Positions 17,155 through 24,215 of a DNA stretch of 28,578 nucleotides are shown in pieces. The first letter of the stretch is position 1. Every line of letters starts with the position of its first letter. The translations under genes and the position numbers were made by a program. The notes under the pieces were generated by a model. The model was given only the letters and a program-made list of their open reading frames with translations. It searched no databases and had not been told where the DNA came from. The stretch spans positions 1 through 28,578 of the IMG/VR virus record IMGVR_UViG_3300032397_000060. One strand, given 5' to 3'. This DNA is from a virus.

Positions 17155-17476
17155 ATGTGTCCCTAAAAACTTTTAGATCATCTTTTTGTGGCTTTTTAAG
17201 TTTCTCCGAATAGTAAAGATTATACTTTTGATTATAGTACCTAACACCCTCAACAAACTTATTAGAAAGTTCTTCGATTTTGGGTGCACATCCTGGTATT
17301 TCTTTGTAGATATTGTAAGTGTCATAGAAATCTACAATGTCATATGTGATAAATTTCTTTGGGCATGAAAAGAATTGGTCTTCTTCATCCTCCCAAACTG
17401 CTATTTGTGATGGGTTCTCACAACCAAGAATTTCTTTTTGGTCATCCGAGCATGTAGAACAATCAAGTTCTATCAT
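17114..17476 (-). CDS. Tail assembly chaperone, downstream (T) frame, reached by -1 frameshift
   Basis: This 120-residue frame lies between the upstream chaperone gene and the tape measure, the position of lambda gpT. Its ATG at 17476 lacks a Shine-Dalgarno. The reading frame stays open upstream through the end of the previous gene, in the -1 frame relative to it, and meets a canonical slippery site at 17500-17506. It is therefore most likely made as the C-terminal part of a G-T fusion (adding GCC TTA GCT ... before the ATG). The N-terminal half has spaced cysteines (DCSTC, GCENP, FSCP) common in this chaperone part. It binds tape measure and major tail protein during tail assembly. Confidence 0.8.
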   Translation of the reverse strand: MIELDCSTCSDDQKEILGCENPSQIAVWEDEEDQFFSCPKKFITYDIVDFYDTYNIYKEIPGCAPKIEELSNKFVEGVRYYNQKYNLYYSEKLKKPQKDDLKVFRDTYANNTRNKSSRNI

Positions 17477-17493
17477 GCCTGAATGAATAGCAG

Positions 17494-17922
17494 CTAAGGC
17501 TTTAAACCCAATTTATCAATGTCAAGTATACCAGAAATCTGTGACAATTTAAAAAGAATATCACCTGTAACAGAAGCAGGTAATGATTCGAACAATTCTT
17601 TATTACAACCACCATTTACTGGATCTGCTGAAAAAAGTATCTCACTACCAGTACCTACATCAAATACATTTTTCCAGTTTACTACTTTCTTTCTTATAAG
17701 TTCTGTTACTGCTTCTTCCTTGGTATTCTTCATGTCAAGAAAGATTTTCTTTGCCTGTGTTGCTTCTGTTTTGTTAAATGCTTTGATTTCAAAAGTTGGT
17801 CTGAACTCTTCTTCAATTTCTTTAAACTTAGAAGGGGTATACCAAAGTGTTGCATTAACTGAAAAAGGGAGATTACCCAACATTTTCTCCCTTAATTCAT
17901 CAGTCAGTTTACGTTCTTCCAT
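17494..17922 (-). CDS. Tail assembly chaperone, upstream (G) frame
   Basis: This 142-residue, acidic, largely helical protein follows the major tail protein and precedes the tape measure, as lambda gpG does. It has a strong AAAAGGAGACAAGT ribosome binding site before ATG 17922. The motif EFRPTFEIKAFNKTEATQAKKI (about 39-60) is typical of tail chaperones, which often carry a 'P.F.I....' strand followed by a helix. A fraction of ribosomes should shift at TTTAAAG near the stop and make the longer G-T product. The ratio of short to long form controls tail assembly in related phages. Confidence 0.8.
   Translation of the reverse strand: MEERKLTDELREKMLGNLPFSVNATLWYTPSKFKEIEEEFRPTFEIKAFNKTEATQAKKIFLDMKNTKEEAVTELIRKKVVNWKNVFDVGTGSEILFSADPVNGGCNKELFESLPASVTGDILFKLSQISGILDIDKLGLKP
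17500..17506 (-). promoter_or_regulatory. Programmed -1 ribosomal frameshift site (T TTA AAG)
   Basis: Read on the minus strand, the zero frame is TTG GGT TTA AAG CCT TAG. The heptamer T TTA AAG fits X XXY YYZ exactly in the zero frame, two codons before the upstream chaperone's stop. After a -1 slip, translation continues GCC TTA GCT GCT ATT and so on without a stop into the downstream frame. The position just before the tape measure gene is where tailed phages conserve this recoding event. Confidence 0.85.
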
Positions 17923-17984
17923 ACTTGTCTCCTTTTATGGATTGTGTGTTTGTTTTGTTCATTAAACCATCAAGTATCCTTAAT

Positions 17985-18010
17985 GGGACTACCCTTGTTA
18001 GAGTAGTCCC
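17985..18010 (-). terminator. Stem-loop after the major tail protein gene
   Basis: GGGACTAC and GTAGTCCC form a perfect 8-bp stem around a 10-base loop, 10 bases past the major tail protein stop. No U-run follows on the transcript, so it may be an attenuator or a 3' end stabiliser rather than a strong terminator. The tail chaperone gene continues downstream. Confidence 0.6.
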
Positions 18011-18020
18011 TCAGCCAGGT

Positions 18021-19019
18021 TTATGATTTTGTACCAATGAGAATTTCATGAGTGCATTCATCATCGAGATCACTGTCAGAAGAACCATTTCTGCACAGTT
18101 TATAGTTTTGATCCCAAGACACAAGACCTTCACGATTTGCAACAGTAGCAGAAAGTAACTGTGCCACAGGTGCTTTGATTATGATATTAGTCATAGTCAT
18201 AGTAATAGCATCAGTTGTTTCATTCATTATTCTACCATATGGGTTATCAACAGAAAATGATTGTACTAACGGATTACATGAGAATCTTGGTGTTCTTTTA
18301 GAAATCCCATAAGTTGTATAACCTGTTGCTTCAGACTGATCAATAACAGGAGTGACTGCATTACCTGCTGTCAATTTAAACGAAGAAATCTTGAACGACG
18401 TTGCACCAAAAGTAAGTGTAGTATTCAAGAGTTTATCGGGTAATTCAGTATCAGGAGAAGTAAGCACATTGAGTGCTGCAAGGTCTTGTGCAGAAATATT
18501 TTCTATTGATGTAAGTTTTCCTGTGAAAGTGAATTTTGCTGTAATGGGTTTACCAATACCGTCACAACCGAATTCAACTGTACCTACACAACCTGCAAAC
18601 TTATAAGCAAGTCCTACTGGGTTTGCACAACGAGCAACATCAACAACCCACATTGTAAGTGATTTGCAGTCTTGTGTTTTCTTTGGCCACAGACCAACAC
18701 CAGTTGTAGTATATGTCTGTGTTTCATAACCGCAGGCATTAAACCACTTGAACCAGTTCGGTACAGTCGTTACTGCACCACCCCAAGCAAGTTTTTCTGT
18801 GAAACTAATGGTGCCTGACTGTGCACCAATGATCGAAGTAGTTTCACCATGATCACCAGTTGCAAATTTTGCACCTTCGTCATCTACATCTAAAATAGGT
18901 GTGACTTCTGGTGCATAACAACGACAATTGAAATCTTCTGCAGCAAGTGTTTCGGCTGTTCCTGCAGTTATTTCAAGCTTACCTACTACAAAACGAAGAT
19001 CTAACAAAAGATTAGCCAT
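18021..19019 (-). CDS. Major tail (tube) protein
   Basis: This 332-residue, beta-rich protein is encoded between the tail terminator and the chaperone frames. It contains the pattern GDHGETTSIIGAQSGTISFTEKL (about 55-77), a feature of siphophage tube proteins with long variable loops. Several cysteines (C32, C34 and others) are present. It should polymerise into the tail tube. The ribosome binding site GGGAGGGTTTC before ATG 19019 is among the strongest in the window, and a stem-loop follows the gene. Both fit a highly expressed virion protein. Confidence 0.8.
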   Translation of the reverse strand: MANLLLDLRFVVGKLEITAGTAETLAAEDFNCRCYAPEVTPILDVDDEGAKFATGDHGETTSIIGAQSGTISFTEKLAWGGAVTTVPNWFKWFNACGYETQTYTTTGVGLWPKKTQDCKSLTMWVVDVARCANPVGLAYKFAGCVGTVEFGCDGIGKPITAKFTFTGKLTSIENISAQDLAALNVLTSPDTELPDKLLNTTLTFGATSFKISSFKLTAGNAVTPVIDQSEATGYTTYGISKRTPRFSCNPLVQSFSVDNPYGRIMNETTDAITMTMTNIIIKAPVAQLLSATVANREGLVSWDQNYKLCRNGSSDSDLDDECTHEILIGTKS

Positions 19020-19030
19020 GAAACCCTCCC

Positions 19031-19525
19031 TTATGCAAATTGTGTCGGCTGTTGCCTATCTTGTGAATATGTTACTTGCCATGTTGACTCGAGATGACCA
19101 GGGATAAAAATGTCTCCGTTTTTCTTATAAACTCTTCTTGAACTTATGTACTGAATAGTATCACAGACACAAACACCATCAACTGTAAGTGAATAATTTG
19201 TACCAAAGAGTTTCTTGAGATCATCTAATGTTTTATTCCAGATTTTGTTGATCTCAAAAGTTGGTATTTCTTTTTCTGCTAGTAAAGTACCTACTACTGT
19301 TATCAAGAATGTATCTACACAAGTGTAACACCCTGCATGTGCCCCAGTATCTATGATTGCAACTTCGTCAGGATTTAAAGTCACAAGTGCTGTAGGATAT
19401 TGAACCTTTGCCATGTCTGGGATATTAGCATACAACCAGTCATAGTTATAACCGTCAGAAACACGAATAGCTTTTATGAGTGTTTCTATGTTTGTTTCTA
19501 TTCTGGTAAGTATTGGTTCAGCCAT
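19031..19525 (-). CDS. Tail terminator / minor tail protein
   Basis: This 164-residue protein is read from ATG 19525 (MAEPILTRIETNIETLIKAI). A longer reading needs a TTG at 19555 and would lie inside the preceding small gene. The ATG overlaps that gene's stop and has GGGAG 12 bases upstream, so ATG 19525 is the better start. The N-terminal helix followed by GYNYDW, a strand PTALVTLNPDE and a C-terminal beta region (HLESTWQVTYSQD) match the tail terminator family that caps the finished tube and joins it to the head. Position directly upstream of the major tail protein agrees. Confidence 0.7.
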   Translation of the reverse strand: MAEPILTRIETNIETLIKAIRVSDGYNYDWLYANIPDMAKVQYPTALVTLNPDEVAIIDTGAHAGCYTCVDTFLITVVGTLLAEKEIPTFEINKIWNKTLDDLKKLFGTNYSLTVDGVCVCDTIQYISSRRVYKKNGDIFIPGHLESTWQVTYSQDRQQPTQFA

Positions 19526-19682
19526 TTTTGAAGAAACTCCCGACAACAGTTGCAAGTGTTGCTATTGCTAAAACATAGAACCCTGTCATCTTGACATTAA
19601 GTGATGCTAGGGCTTCTTGTATGAACTTGTGACGTTCATCACATAACTTGCTATTAAATTTTGATTCTTCTTCTGTTGTCAT
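19518..19682 (-). CDS. Small membrane-anchored neck-region protein (54 residues)
   Basis: The reading frame from ATG 19682 to TGA 19518-19520 encodes 54 residues: an acidic, charged first half (MTTEEESKFNSKLCDERHKF) and a hydrophobic C-terminal segment (FYVLAIATLATVVGSFF, about 35-51) that looks like one membrane helix. It has an AGGGGATAAAATA ribosome binding site, and its stop codon overlaps the start of the tail terminator gene. A soluble coiled part followed by a membrane helix recalls XhlA-type lysis accessory proteins, but its place in the neck region is unusual for that. The function is unknown. Confidence 0.7.
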   Translation of the reverse strand: MTTEEESKFNSKLCDERHKFIQEALASLNVKMTGFYVLAIATLATVVGSFFKNG

Positions 19683-19702
19683 TATTTTATCCCCTATGTC
19701 TA

Positions 19703-19861
19703 TTAAGAAACGTGCTCATGATGGTATTGGTCAGCTATATGTCCACTTTTTATTGAACACCACAAAATCGTTGCAATTCTGTTTTTGAAGATTTCTCTTA
19801 TGTTCACGTTGCTAGAAGCATTTATATCAAAGACAAGGTTAAAGACTTCTAGATTGTGCAT
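19703..19861 (-). CDS. Small neck-region protein (52 residues)
   Basis: The frame from ATG 19861 to TAA 19703 encodes 52 residues. It is preceded by TGAGGGGGAAAGTA, a strong ribosome binding site that overlaps the end of the previous gene. The sequence begins MHNLEVFNLVFDINASSNVN, then a helix IREIFKNRIATILWCSIKSG and a His-rich end (DQYHHEHVS). I do not recognise the family. With the 54-residue gene downstream it fills what would otherwise be a 317-base gap. Compact packing and good initiation signals support it as real. Confidence 0.65.
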   Translation of the reverse strand: MHNLEVFNLVFDINASSNVNIREIFKNRIATILWCSIKSGHIADQYHHEHVS

Positions 19862-19872
19862 TACTTTCCCCC

Positions 19873-20133
19873 TCAATTTTTCAGATGCTGCTCTAACAAA
19901 TCGTAAACAGTATCCACTATCTCACGATAACCTTGAGTTTCAGCACCTTCAGTTTCGTTTATAGGACAACCTAACTTTTGATATACTTCAAATCTTTTAA
20001 GCGGCAATTTATTGCATTCAGCACGAACTTCTTGTTCTGTTTCATTAGCGACTTGTTTGAGTGCAACCATAAGTGATCTACTATTAGGCATACCAACTTG
20101 TTCCATAAGTTGTTTACATCTTTCATCTGTCAT
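19873..20133 (-). CDS. Small neck-region protein of unknown function
   Basis: This 86-residue, mostly helical, acidic protein begins MTDERCKQLMEQVGMPNSRSLMVALKQVANETEQEV. That ERCKQLM..VGMP.S.SL..AL.QVANE start looks like a recurring small phage family in the head-to-tail gene cluster, but I know no function for it. The ribosome binding site is AGAAGG, 8 bases before ATG 20133. It follows a 146-base spacer and is 11 bases ahead of the 52-residue gene. Confidence 0.75.
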   Translation of the reverse strand: MTDERCKQLMEQVGMPNSRSLMVALKQVANETEQEVRAECNKLPLKRFEVYQKLGCPINETEGAETQGYREIVDTVYDLLEQHLKN

Positions 20134-20279
20134 AGCTAAACCCTTCTTCTTTTTCTAATTGTTTTAAATAAGCTTTTTACTCATTTTTGTACCTCACTTT
20201 GAATTTTTTTATTGATTTTTATACAATTCACAAAATTATTTTCCATCCCAATCAAATTTTTCTTTGCCGATGTGTAAAC

Positions 20280-20666
20280 TCACCCTCGAAAAATAATACC
20301 TGTTTGAATAGAACGGTCACGTAAACTATTTATAGAATTTGTTATCATCTCAAAAGTTATCAGATCTTTAAGTTGTGCTAATTCTTTTCTGTACATATTA
20401 TACTTGATCACATATTTTTCAAGTTCTGGTATGTCAACATTGTTTGTGCCGCATTTGTCTTGACATAAACGCATAATCACAAAACAGATTGCATACCTTT
20501 TCATCTTATAATGTAATGGGCTTGCAATATCTGTTGATGTCCTGACACCTTTTTCTTCTGCTAAATCTTCTATTTCTTTGTATGATTCTGTAAGATAAGC
20601 AGAAAGATCAAAACCAGAAACGATATTGTCAGTTATATCATCTGATGAAATATATGTGTTGCTCAT
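20280..20666 (-). CDS. Head-tail connector (gp6-like)
   Basis: This 128-residue, predominantly helical protein with MSNTYISSDDITDNIVSGFDLSAYL at the start and a helical core (LHYKMKRYAICFVIMRLCQDKCG) matches the size and helical layout of the head-completion adaptor that binds below the portal. It starts inside the stop of the upstream gp10-like gene (overlap 20663-20666). The assignment rests on helical pattern and gene order; sequence identity to HK97 gp6 is not evident by eye. Confidence 0.6.
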   Translation of the reverse strand: MSNTYISSDDITDNIVSGFDLSAYLTESYKEIEDLAEEKGVRTSTDIASPLHYKMKRYAICFVIMRLCQDKCGTNNVDIPELEKYVIKYNMYRKELAQLKDLITFEMITNSINSLRDRSIQTGIIFRG

Positions 20667-21043
20667 GTTAGATTTAGCTTTCTAAAGACATTGTTTATTG
20701 TCTGTTCTACTGCTTTGACAATACCTTCGACATGTCTATTAAATGCATTGTATAAAAAGCGATCTGGTGCCCAAGTACCATGACCTTCATGTGTAAAGAC
20801 ACCATAACTTGCTATACCAGTATCAAGAAAATCTTCAACAACCATCATTGTCGGATTTCTTTGTGATATTGAATGCTCTGTCATACCAGTTCTTGTAGTA
20901 AATCTATGAGTATGTTGTGCATCTATAATCACGTCTTGCATTTCTTTCTTAAGAGTAGTATTTATTGACTTGTTTAACTCATCAGGTGCTTTTGCTAAAG
21001 CAGCCAATAGTTGTGTTGCATCACAAGTAATAGTTATGCTCAT
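20663..21043 (-). CDS. HK97 gp10-like head-tail joining protein
   Basis: This 126-residue protein carries the family pattern. An N-terminal helix (LLAALAKAPDELNKSINTTLKKEM) is followed by AQHTHRFTTRTGMTEHSI, then DTGIASYGVFTHEGHGTWAPDRFLYNAF. The 'H.F.TRTG....SI ... A.YG.F.HEG...W.PD.FL..A' signature is that of HK97 gp10-type proteins acting at the neck, between head completion and tail terminator. It overlaps both neighbours by four bases (ATGA-type coupling). Confidence 0.8.
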   Translation of the reverse strand: MSITITCDATQLLAALAKAPDELNKSINTTLKKEMQDVIIDAQHTHRFTTRTGMTEHSISQRNPTMMVVEDFLDTGIASYGVFTHEGHGTWAPDRFLYNAFNRHVEGIVKAVEQTINNVFRKLNLT

Positions 21044-21330
21044 TCTTGTATCTTTCTACGTCTTTTCGGTGTTTCTTCTTCTTTAGGTTCTTCTAAAGGT
21101 ATTTCTTTTACAAGTTGTCCAATGCATACTGCTTGTGCAAGTGGGACATCAACACCAACTTTATAACCTTCACCATTACCGATATTTACGAATTTAACTT
21201 TTTCAGAACCTATGATCATTTTTGTGGGAGCAGGTGACTTAAAGTAACCATGGGTCTGCCAGAAAGAAAAGTCTGCGTCATTAATCTGTGCGTGTTCACC
21301 CTTGATATTTTCGATATACATTCGAGCCAT
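21040..21330 (-). CDS. Small head/neck protein of unknown function
   Basis: This 96-residue protein begins MARMYIENIKGEHAQINDADFSFWQTHGYFKSP and ends in an acidic stretch followed by a basic tail (PKEEETPKRRRKIQE). It has a strong AAGGAGACAAGGT ribosome binding site at ATG 21330 and is the first gene after the stem-loop that follows the head fibre, so the neck cluster may be re-initiated here. It overlaps the gp10-like gene by four bases. The fold is probably a small beta domain with a flexible charged tail. The function is not recognised. Confidence 0.7.
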   Translation of the reverse strand: MARMYIENIKGEHAQINDADFSFWQTHGYFKSPAPTKMIIGSEKVKFVNIGNGEGYKVGVDVPLAQAVCIGQLVKEIPLEEPKEEETPKRRRKIQE

Positions 21331-21390
21331 ACCTTGTCTCCTTGTCTCAGAATGATTCTAGTTATGCGAGTCATACTTTGTGATAGGTGG

Positions 21391-21406
21391 CCTATGTTAT
21401 CATAGG
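21391..21406. other. Perfect short palindrome beside the head-fibre stem-loop
   Basis: The sequence cctatg-ttat-catagg is a perfect 6-bp inverted repeat with a 4-base centre, adjoining the outer arm of the larger stem-loop. It could extend that structure or be a protein-binding site in the 121-base spacer ahead of the neck genes. No promoter boxes are convincing. Confidence 0.4.
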
Positions 21407-21451
21407 TAAAGTTCTAGGGAGGCTTTTAGACCTCCCTAGATTAACTTTTAC
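21406..21451 (-). terminator. Long stem-loop after the collagen-like head-fibre gene
   Basis: CTAGGGAGG and CCTCCCTAG form a perfect 9-bp stem around an 8-base loop. It continues outward after a small bulge with GTAAAAGTT pairing to AACTTTAC, giving about 17 paired positions. It starts at the base next to the head-fibre stop codon. It lacks a long U-run, so termination is likely but may be partial. Confidence 0.7.
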
Positions 21452-22117
21452 TTAAGCAACTTCGCCGGTTATACCCTGCATACCAGTTATGCCCTGAGTA
21501 CCAGTAATACCGACTGTACCAGTGAGACCCTGTACACCGTCTGCACCAGTAATGCCGATAGTTCCAGTAATACCAGCAGTTCCAGTAATACCGACCGTAC
21601 CAGTAATACCGACTGTACCAGTGAGACCCTGTACACCGTTCTGACCAGTAATACCGATAGTTCCAGTAATACCAGCAGTTCCAGTAATACCGACCGTACC
21701 AGTGATACCCTGAGTCCCTGTAATACCGACAGAACCAGTAAGTCCGACTGTTCCTGTGATACCTCTTGTACCAGTAATACCGATCGTACCAGTATTTCCA
21801 ACTGAACCTGTGATACCCTGTACACCCTGAACTCCAGTGGATCCAGAAATGTCATAAGCAGTCCATGTACCATTGACTTTCTTTTGAGAAGTCAAAACAC
21901 CAGCATTATTAAAAATTCTCATGCTGTTGTTGACATCAGGATCACCTAAGAAAAGATAACCTGAGAGGATTATATCATTGAGTTCTTCATCGGAGGGATC
22001 TGGTGAAAAATCACCACTGGATCCTACATCGACCCAGCCAGCAGTAGTCCATGTGCTTAAATCACTGAAATCGATGTATGCATATACACCGTCTTTCCTT
22101 ACATATGTGTTTGCCAT
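21452..22117 (-). CDS. Collagen-like head fibre / capsid decoration protein
   Basis: This is a 221-residue protein. The first ~91 residues form a globular domain (MANTYVRKDGVYAYIDFSDL ... MRIFNNAGVL) that probably binds the capsid. Residues ~92-221 are Gly-X-Y repeats of GIT, GTV, GTA, GVQ and GLT with no proline. There is no C-terminal cap: the chain ends GITGMQGITGEVA within the repeat. Its position directly after the major capsid gene, isolated by stem-loops on both sides, fits a head fibre. The ribosome binding site is AGAAGGCACA. A 99-bp tandem repeat lies inside. Confidence 0.75.
   Translation of the reverse strand: MANTYVRKDGVYAYIDFSDLSTWTTAGWVDVGSSGDFSPDPSDEELNDIILSGYLFLGDPDVNNSMRIFNNAGVLTSQKKVNGTWTAYDISGSTGVQGVQGITGSVGNTGTIGITGTRGITGTVGLTGSVGITGTQGITGTVGITGTAGITGTIGITGQNGVQGLTGTVGITGTVGITGTAGITGTIGITGADGVQGLTGTVGITGTQGITGMQGITGEVA
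21501..21698 (-). repeat. 99-bp tandem repeat, two copies, in the head-fibre gene
   Basis: Positions 21501-21599 and 21600-21698 are nearly identical copies of a 99-base unit, equal to 33 codons or 11 collagen triplets. Differences are clustered at ccgtctgcacc versus ccgttctgacc. The unit length preserves reading frame and Gly register. Confidence 0.85.
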
Positions 22118-22151
22118 TGTGCCTTCTTTGTTAGATTGTGTGTTTTATTAA

Positions 22152-22179
22152 GTCTGGTGAGCCGGAGGACCCACCAGAC
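22152..22179 (-). terminator. Stem-loop after the major capsid gene
   Basis: GTCTGGTG and CACCAGAC form a perfect 8-bp stem with a 12-base GC-rich loop, about 25 bases past the capsid stop. On the transcript it is followed by TTAATAAAACACACAATC. It is probably a partial terminator or RNA stabiliser that separates the very highly needed capsid message from downstream genes. Confidence 0.6.
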
Positions 22180-22203
22180 ACCCCATCATCACCATTCACA
22201 CAC

Positions 22204-23319
22204 TTATCCGCAAAGAATGCAACCGTATTTCGGCTGTACGACACGGGCACCAATATAAAAGTCCCATGTCCATATATTCTTGAGGTATGACTGATCAAAG
22301 TTACTTGAAACTCGGATCGAAATACCTTTTGAACTTGCAACACTGACACCGGCACCTACTGCAGGAGGAGTAACCATTGCCAATGCAAACGCAACAGGAT
22401 TGAAAACAACATTGTGTTTGAATGCAGTTTCAAAGGTCACAGCAGCAGTAGAAGGAGAAGTTGCAAGAACTGGATAAATGCTAAGTGCTGCAACTGCATT
22501 ACTTGCAATTGTCGCATTTTCCATAACGGTATAAATTGTTGCATCACCAGCAACAACAAACCGTGTACCTGCATAAATAGTACCAGTTGAGGAAGAAAGT
22601 GAAGCAAGTGAACAAGTTGCCGCAGCAGCAGTACCAGAAGCAGTTACCGAACCAGTGATATCACCACGTGTATAAGTCCCACTATATGGTGAACGGAAGA
22701 AATCCATACCTGCCATTTTTCCAAGACTGTTACTTACAAGTGCTGAAGGTCTGTTCGGACCATAATCAGAACTCGTAAATACTGTTGCCTGTAACAATGA
22801 GGCATGCGCTGTTGAACTAATTATGCTTACAAGTTGGTTTTCGTTTGCTTTGTTGTCAAATATTTTCTTTTCAGCGGCAACAATGTGAGCAAGTGTAGAA
22901 GGTTGATTACCTGCTGTACCTGCAAGGTTCTGAGCAAAACCACCGCAAAGCTTTTCAAGAAAATATGTTTCTGCTTTGAGAACAAGGGCATCAATGACAG
23001 GATACTGCACCAAAGCATTGAAATCATCAAGACTATAAGTTAATTCCTCAGAAGTAACTTCTTTCTTGATATAAATATGTTTTTCAACGACAACAGGTAC
23101 TCTGGATTCAGTGATGTCATCAACGTTAGTAGTACCACCAACAGCAAGTTCAGAAGCAGTAGCAATCGGGGGAACTTTTACATAAACAGTCGAACCAACT
23201 TTACCGTTAAACTTTGTTTCAACACTTCTATTCCCCATCAGACCTACTAACAAATTGTCCTGGAGAATAAGACCGGCATCCCTACTTACATCTGTAGAAG
23301 TAAGAAATGTATTTGACAT
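22204..23319 (-). CDS. Major capsid protein, P22 coat-like
   Basis: This 371-residue protein is read from ATG 23319. A GTG two codons upstream is in frame, but AGGGAG sits 6 bases before the ATG, which decides the start. The N-terminal arm (STDVSRDAGLILQDNLLVGLMGNRSVETKF), the segment GSTVYVKVPPIATASE and the C-terminal end SYLKNIWTWDFYIGARVVQPKYGCIL resemble coat proteins of the P22 type within the HK97 fold. A Ser/Ala/Thr-rich stretch at about 235-300 is likely an inserted surface domain. It follows the scaffold gene, as expected. Confidence 0.85.
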   Translation of the reverse strand: MSNTFLTSTDVSRDAGLILQDNLLVGLMGNRSVETKFNGKVGSTVYVKVPPIATASELAVGGTTNVDDITESRVPVVVEKHIYIKKEVTSEELTYSLDDFNALVQYPVIDALVLKAETYFLEKLCGGFAQNLAGTAGNQPSTLAHIVAAEKKIFDNKANENQLVSIISSTAHASLLQATVFTSSDYGPNRPSALVSNSLGKMAGMDFFRSPYSGTYTRGDITGSVTASGTAAAATCSLASLSSSTGTIYAGTRFVVAGDATIYTVMENATIASNAVAALSIYPVLATSPSTAAVTFETAFKHNVVFNPVAFALAMVTPPAVGAGVSVASSKGISIRVSSNFDQSYLKNIWTWDFYIGARVVQPKYGCILCG

Positions 23320-23391
23320 ACACACTCCCTTTTGGTTAATGTAGATTTATATTAGTTCTACTTTTCCTCCAGGGAATTTCGAAACTGTTGT

Positions 23392-24093
23392 TTAAAAAAT
23401 AACTTTGTTCAAATTACGTAAAGTCTTGATTCTTTCTGCATCAGCATTCTTATCTTGTGCTGTTATTGTTGTCTGATGTGAGTCTGCTCCAGGTTGCTGG
23501 TTGTTCTTTTTGATATCAGGTCTTGATTCTAAGAATTTCTTGATACCTGCTTCAAGATCTAACTTTGTGTCACCTTCTATAAAAAGAACGTTTTCATTCT
23601 CATCTATACCAACCTTACCTGCTGAAATCAAACTTTCAATGATCAAGTCTGCACCGTAAATCTCATTGCCTAATTTGCTTGTCAAAACTTCTTTTATCTT
23701 ACTTTTCTGTGCTTTGTCCTTAAGTAACTGTGCTGCCTTGCGTTCATCAGCCAATTCTTTCTGTGTCTTTTCAAAATTAGTCTTGAGATTGTTGAAGTCA
23801 TTTGTGAGTGAATCCAAAGTTGTCTTGACTTCTTTACCTTTTGCTGCTGTTTCTTTAGACGTTTTCAGTGTTGTTAAAAAAGTTTCAAGTTCAGTTTCTT
23901 CCGGGTTAAATCCAAGTGATTCCAGACCAATCTTGTATTTCCTGAGATTCTGATTTTCCTTGTTGCCTTTTTGACTTTCAAGCACACCTTTTTGCTTTTC
24001 GGCCTCAACTGTACTTACGACTGCTTCAAGATATTCTTTTCCTTCTGGCGTCTTTTCTAAAAAACTTTTTACCTCATCAAATGACTTAGGCAT
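23392..24093 (-). CDS. Capsid scaffold protein
   Basis: This 233-residue, highly charged, coiled-coil protein (Lys/Glu/Gln-rich; LTNDFNNLKTNFEKTQKELADERKAAQLLKDKAQ) lies directly upstream of the major capsid gene. Its C-terminal tail (AERIKTLRNLNKVIF) is a short basic helix like the coat-binding end of scaffolds. Two ATGs are in tandem at 24096 and 24093; AGGAGG is 2 and 5 bases away respectively, which favours 24093. No protease domain is visible, so a P22-like non-cleaved scaffold is plausible. Confidence 0.8.
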   Translation of the reverse strand: MPKSFDEVKSFLEKTPEGKEYLEAVVSTVEAEKQKGVLESQKGNKENQNLRKYKIGLESLGFNPEETELETFLTTLKTSKETAAKGKEVKTTLDSLTNDFNNLKTNFEKTQKELADERKAAQLLKDKAQKSKIKEVLTSKLGNEIYGADLIIESLISAGKVGIDENENVLFIEGDTKLDLEAGIKKFLESRPDIKKNNQQPGADSHQTTITAQDKNADAERIKTLRNLNKVIF

Positions 24094-24215
24094 CATGACC
24101 TCCTGGGTCTGTTAAAGTGAGTTCCTGACTCTACATTACGTACTTAATAAAAGGTATAGAACTTGTTGTGAATGACGTTCAACCAGAAATTAAGAATAAA
24201 TTCTGGTAATGTCGA

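Noticed and set aside
17519-17965. Plus-strand 148-residue frame opposite the upstream tail chaperone
   Set aside because: No initiation signal; the sense gene is supported by position, ribosome binding site and frameshift site.
19526-19555. TTG start at 19555 extending the tail terminator by ten residues
   Set aside because: The extension lies inside the 54-residue gene; ATG 19525 overlaps that gene's stop and has GGGAG upstream.
21487-21873. Second minus-strand frame inside the head-fibre gene (LLVLSVLLELSVLLV type)
   Set aside because: A shifted reading of the Gly-Ile-Thr repeat. The apparent hydrophobic repeats are an artefact of codon periodicity, not membrane segments.
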